Assembly: GCA_029263455.1 (NCBI GenBank)
Contig: JAJCXM010000014.1
Location: 124,001-188,000, forward strand
Reading direction: 5' to 3'
Origin: Holophagae bacterium
GTDB taxonomy: Bacteria > Acidobacteriota > Holophagae > Acanthopleuribacterales > Acanthopleuribacteraceae
DNA: 64,000 nt
A model generated the notes under the pieces. The model was given only the letters and a program-made list of their open reading frames with translations, was not told where the DNA came from and searched no databases. Positions 60,959-64,000 of this stretch are shown here, one piece after another. How positions within the stretch are numbered: position 1 is the stretch's first letter; every line of letters starts with the position of its first letter. Made by a program: the position numbers and the translations under genes.

Positions 60959-62563
60959 TCAAAACCGGTAACCAAATTCCGCGTAGGCCTTTAACCCTTT
61001 TGATTCATCACCTTGGTTTTGTTCCAGTTGAATTTGTGCAAAAAAATGATCTCCAAGGGTTCCGTTGGCTTCAAGTCCTACCCAACTGTTGGTGCGGGTC
61101 TCAAGCGTGGACGCCACGTCGTATTCGGAGTGGGAATAGGTTGCGAACAAGGCGTGGCCACCTGAAAACTGCTTGCCAAAACGCAACGAGGGATTGAATC
61201 CGTCCGTAAGGCCGTTCTGGAAACCCGAAGTTCTAACGTTTAGGTTCACGCCGTCCCAGAAAAATCGACTGTTATAGTAATTGATGTAGTACGAGGTTGC
61301 GTCCTCGTCGTCGCCTTCTTTAGTGCGCATTCCATAACTAGCTGAAACCCGGGCATTAGAACTTAACTTCACGCTCAAATTGGCTCGAATACCTCTCCGA
61401 AACAGATCATCGAAGTAGCGTTCATCTTCGGTCATCAATTCATAGGTGCGGTAATTGCGCCGCGTATCGTAATTGAGACCCATGGTTATTCGCCCAGAGG
61501 GTCGGTATTGGGCACTGACAAATAGATTGGTCAATTGAGTGCTTTTCCCGGTAACCTCTTTTCGCCAATCGCGGTTAATGTCCAATTCGGCCGATTGGTA
61601 TGCCGAAAAGCGCTGGCCCCGATAGGAGAGATTCATATGCACAAACTCACGATTAACCTCACCATCGGTTTGCTCGCTGACCGCGGCCACTGCCGATTGC
61701 CAGGGGCTCTTTTCCGCGCCCTTAAAGCCCGAAAAACGATAGTAGATACCGGCCTTCTGGATTTGAGTACTCAGATCAGAATACTGCCAGGAGGGTTGTG
61801 TTCCGCCCATAGCTCCTATTTGATGGTTACCAGAACGGAAGCTGAATTTAGCGCCATCTAGAGGTCCAATCCCTGGAATCCCCCGTGGGATGATTCGCCC
61901 AAGCGCAAGACTAGTTCTCGAATCTTGCGGAGCCCGCGTGACCGAGGCCTCATAAACGCGGTTATACCAAATCGTATCATCGGTGCTGGTCCGAAATGGT
62001 CGGTCTCGCTGGGTGTATCGGGTACGTGTTCGGACGCGAATTGCGTAGGCTCCTCCCCACAATTCCTCGCCGCGCAAATTGACGCGCAGCCCTGGTTGTT
62101 TGAAGCCACGCTCGTTGCCCGAGTCGTCAGTGAATTGGTAATACTGTAGCGAAACCGATCCGCGTACGGGGCTTCGTTTAACGGATTTGGCTGTTCGAGG
62201 TTTTCGTTCTTTGCTTACGTTGACGGTATTTTCGGCAGGTTCAGAGGGCACCGACGGTTCGACTCGTTTTCTGAGGTAGCACCAATCGCCAAGTTGTAGT
62301 GCTTGAGTGTCAGTTTCCAATTTACAAGATGCCCGATTTTCAGCAACAGAGACAACCACCAGATTGGCGAGCCATTGTCCATCGCGATAAAACGCAAACT
62401 GATCGCCCACCGAAACGCCATTGGCCGAACCCGCATCTACATAAACGAGATCAGCACTGAGATAAGTTACTGTGGCGTCGGGTTTTGGACCTGGGTTCTG
62501 ACAAAGCACCCAAGCGCTTGAAAAGAGGGAAACAAACAGCGCGGTTGTTAGCTTAGCGTTCAT
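60959..62563 (-). CDS. outer-membrane beta-barrel next to the giant cytochrome
   Basis: ATG 62563 has GGAGAAG upstream; the frame to 62665 lies in the cytochrome gene. About 534 residues: a signal peptide (KLTTALFVSLFSSAWVLC), a small SH3/OB-like domain (VDAGSANGVSVGDQFAFYRD) and a long series of amphipathic strands (VRTRTRYTQRDRPFR, ARVSASYGMRTKEGDD) ending in YAEFGYRF, the Phe-terminated signal for barrel insertion. About 20 strands are plausible. It overlaps the cytochrome gene by 11 bases, as porin partners of decaheme cytochromes do in electron conduits. Confidence 0.82.
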   Translation of the reverse strand: MNAKLTTALFVSLFSSAWVLCQNPGPKPDATVTYLSADLVYVDAGSANGVSVGDQFAFYRDGQWLANLVVVSVAENRASCKLETDTQALQLGDWCYLRKRVEPSVPSEPAENTVNVSKERKPRTAKSVKRSPVRGSVSLQYYQFTDDSGNERGFKQPGLRVNLRGEELWGGAYAIRVRTRTRYTQRDRPFRTSTDDTIWYNRVYEASVTRAPQDSRTSLALGRIIPRGIPGIGPLDGAKFSFRSGNHQIGAMGGTQPSWQYSDLSTQIQKAGIYYRFSGFKGAEKSPWQSAVAAVSEQTDGEVNREFVHMNLSYRGQRFSAYQSAELDINRDWRKEVTGKSTQLTNLFVSAQYRPSGRITMGLNYDTRRNYRTYELMTEDERYFDDLFRRGIRANLSVKLSSNARVSASYGMRTKEGDDEDATSYYINYYNSRFFWDGVNLNVRTSGFQNGLTDGFNPSLRFGKQFSGGHALFATYSHSEYDVASTLETRTNSWVGLEANGTLGDHFFAQIQLEQNQGDESKGLKAYAEFGYRF

Positions 62564-64000
62564 CTTCTTCTCCGTTGGGGTGGCAGGCATAACACGCCAT
62601 TGATTCGTACACGTAGCCGTTGACCTCGTCGTGTTCGTCGTCCATGTCACTGCGTGGGTGGGCATGACAATCGATGCACGAGAACTGTTCGAAGTTGTTC
62701 GGGTTCACATGACAATCGGCACATGTATCCCATTCGTTGCGATGTTGGCCAGAATAGATAGGAAACATGTGATTGAAATTCGCATCGTTCCAATCAGCGG
62801 TGTTGTGGCAATCTTCGCAGGTGGTGGGGAACTGAGCCGCTAGGTGATTGGGGTCAATTGCGTTGGTGTAATCAATCTGGTGGCAGGCAACACAGTCAGT
62901 GGGCGTGTTGGCGTATCCCTGGGAATGGCAATCCAAACAATCCAAGGGCGCGTGGGCACCGGCTAGTGGGAACTGGGTCTGATTGTGATCGAAGGTGGCC
63001 GGCGACCAAGCGTTGGTCGAGTGGCACAAAGTACAGTCCGTGCTGAATTGGTTGCTCACATGGTTGGGATCTGGCACTTGATTGTAGTCAGTTTGATGGC
63101 ACGCTAAACAATCGGTGGGTGTATTGCTGTAACCCTGGGAGTGGCAGTCCAAGCAATCCAACGGCGCGTGGGCGCCGGCAAGTGGGAACTGGGTCTGATT
63201 GTGATCGAAGGTGGCCGGTGACCAAGCGTTAGTGGTGTGGCACAAGGTACAGTCCGTGCTGAACTGGTTGCTCACATGGTTGGGATCTGGCACTTGATCG
63301 TAGTCAGTTTGGTGGCACGCAATACAGTCAGTGGGTGTGTTGGTATAACCCTGGGAATGACAGTCCAGACAATCCAACGGCGCGTGGGCACCGGCAAGTG
63401 GGAACTGAGTCTGGTTGTGATCAAACGTGGCCGGTGACCAAGCGTTGATCGTGTGGCACAAAGTGCAATCCATGCTGAACTGACTGGCCACATGGTTGGG
63501 ATCTGGCACTTGATCGTAGTCAGTTTGGTGGCACGCAATACAGTCGGTGGGTGTGTTGGTGTATCCCTCGGAATGGCAATCCAGACAATCCAAGGGCGCG
63601 TGGGCGCCGGCAAGTGGGAACTGAGTCTGATTGTGATCGAACGTGGCCGGTGACCAAGCGTTGGTGGTGTGGCACAAAGTGCAATCCGTGCTGAATTGAC
63701 TGGCCACATGGTTGGGATCTGGCACTTGATCGTAGTCAGTTTGGTGGCACGCAATACAGTCAGTGGGTGTGTTGGTATAACCCTGAGAATGGCAGTCCAA
63801 ACAATCCAACGGAACGTGCGCTCCAGCAAGTGGGAACTGGGTCTGGTTGTGATCAAACGTAGCCGGTGACCAAGCGCTAATCGTATGGCAGGCCTGACAA
63901 TCGGTGCTAAATTGGTTGGTCGCGTGGTTGGGATTGACCGTTGCTTGATAATCAGTCAGGTGGCAGGACACACAATCGGTTGGCGTCCCTTGAAATCCAT
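62553..64000 (-). CDS. giant repeat multiheme c-type cytochrome (partial, 5' end beyond window)
   Basis: The frame enters from the right edge; 482 codons are visible and the N-terminus is missing. Twenty CxxCH heme sites are present: CVSCH at the edge, then repeating CTLCH/CLDCH/CIACH triplets, and a C-terminal part with CEDCH, CADCH, CIDCH and CYACH. Each 72-residue repeat holds three hemes plus conserved His (FDHNQTQFPLAGAHAPLDC). The C-terminal IYSGQHRNEWDTCADCH resembles other secreted cytochrome c3-like proteins. It should act in the periplasm or on the surface as an electron wire. It is followed by the barrel, flavoprotein and TPR genes in one operon. Confidence 0.93.
   Translation of the reverse strand, partial: GFQGTPTDCVSCHLTDYQATVNPNHATNQFSTDCQACHTISAWSPATFDHNQTQFPLAGAHVPLDCLDCHSQGYTNTPTDCIACHQTDYDQVPDPNHVASQFSTDCTLCHTTNAWSPATFDHNQTQFPLAGAHAPLDCLDCHSEGYTNTPTDCIACHQTDYDQVPDPNHVASQFSMDCTLCHTINAWSPATFDHNQTQFPLAGAHAPLDCLDCHSQGYTNTPTDCIACHQTDYDQVPDPNHVSNQFSTDCTLCHTTNAWSPATFDHNQTQFPLAGAHAPLDCLDCHSQGYSNTPTDCLACHQTDYNQVPDPNHVSNQFSTDCTLCHSTNAWSPATFDHNQTQFPLAGAHAPLDCLDCHSQGYANTPTDCVACHQIDYTNAIDPNHLAAQFPTTCEDCHNTADWNDANFNHMFPIYSGQHRNEWDTCADCHVNPNNFEQFSCIDCHAHPRSDMDDEHDEVNGYVYESMACYACHPNGEEDER
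62844..63923 (-). repeat. five tandem 216-bp repeats inside the cytochrome gene
   Basis: The coding DNA repeats every 216 bases (72 codons) five times, plus a diverged partial unit at each side. Units are near-identical at DNA level, with differences such as SQGY/SEGY and VASQ/VSNQ. This indicates recent duplication or gene conversion, so heme number may vary between strains. Confidence 0.85.

Noticed and set aside
62844-63923. CRISPR-like array because of regular repeats
   Set aside because: Units are 216-base in-frame coding repeats encoding CxxCH hemes, with no spacers.

Overview
The window is bacterial chromosomal DNA of roughly 50% GC. The gene content includes a hybrid two-component system with a propeller sensor, a sigma-70 ECF factor beside a TPR serine/threonine kinase, a CRTAC1/ASPIC-UnbV FG-GAP protein, secreted six-bladed propellers, an IPTL-CTERM protein, multiheme cytochromes and an outer-membrane barrel. 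This points to a Gram-negative, probably Acidobacteriota (Holophagae/Acanthopleuribacterales-like). That assignment is an inference from gene content only. No rRNA, CRISPR array or canonical tRNA was seen.

Layout. 1-2280: the start of rtcR (minus strand, cut by the window edge), then a sigma-54 promoter, a tRNA-like RNA with a broken acceptor stem, a strongly structured leader and a slipin gene, apparently an RtcR-controlled RNA-damage regulon. 2496-5192: a C-terminally sorted secreted protein and an ankyrin/DUF3592 membrane protein. 5553-11121: a heavy-metal RND efflux operon whose adaptor and small companion protein carry a Cys/His repeat. 11442-13594: a self-regulated TetR plus Lnt-like nitrilase operon. 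13805-19832: an S41 protease/TPR pair and small envelope proteins. 19899-23927: a hybrid sensor/AraC regulator. 24124-27890: a six-gene cassette of two thioredoxin-like proteins, two tiny secreted Cys peptides sharing CLPxG, and two propeller-like proteins. It is the best candidate here for an undescribed system.

28519-35924: a photolyase operon, a serine hydrolase, a GntR/membrane protein pair and a VOC protein. 35925-36867: a MITE-like insertion and a broken amidohydrolase. 37045-49367: a second serine hydrolase, a radical SAM protein with a long Cys spacing, a cytochrome/CRTAC1 operon, a TetR-controlled MAPEG-SDR-cupin operon, an LRR protein and an ECF sigma factor. 49364-55215: a kinase, PPK2, a hydrolase and a HEAT protein. 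55733-58508: a propeller, three copies of a dispersed repeat (one split by the second MITE) and a 61-aa membrane protein. 58509-64000: a probable extracellular electron transfer module of a giant repeat cytochrome (20 heme motifs visible, cut by the edge), an outer-membrane barrel, a ferredoxin-flavoprotein and a zinc-ribbon TPR protein.

Many genes overlap by 1-4 bases, so operons are tight. Several promoters carry clear palindromes over the -10 or start site, next to or within operons that encode their own TetR or GntR regulators.
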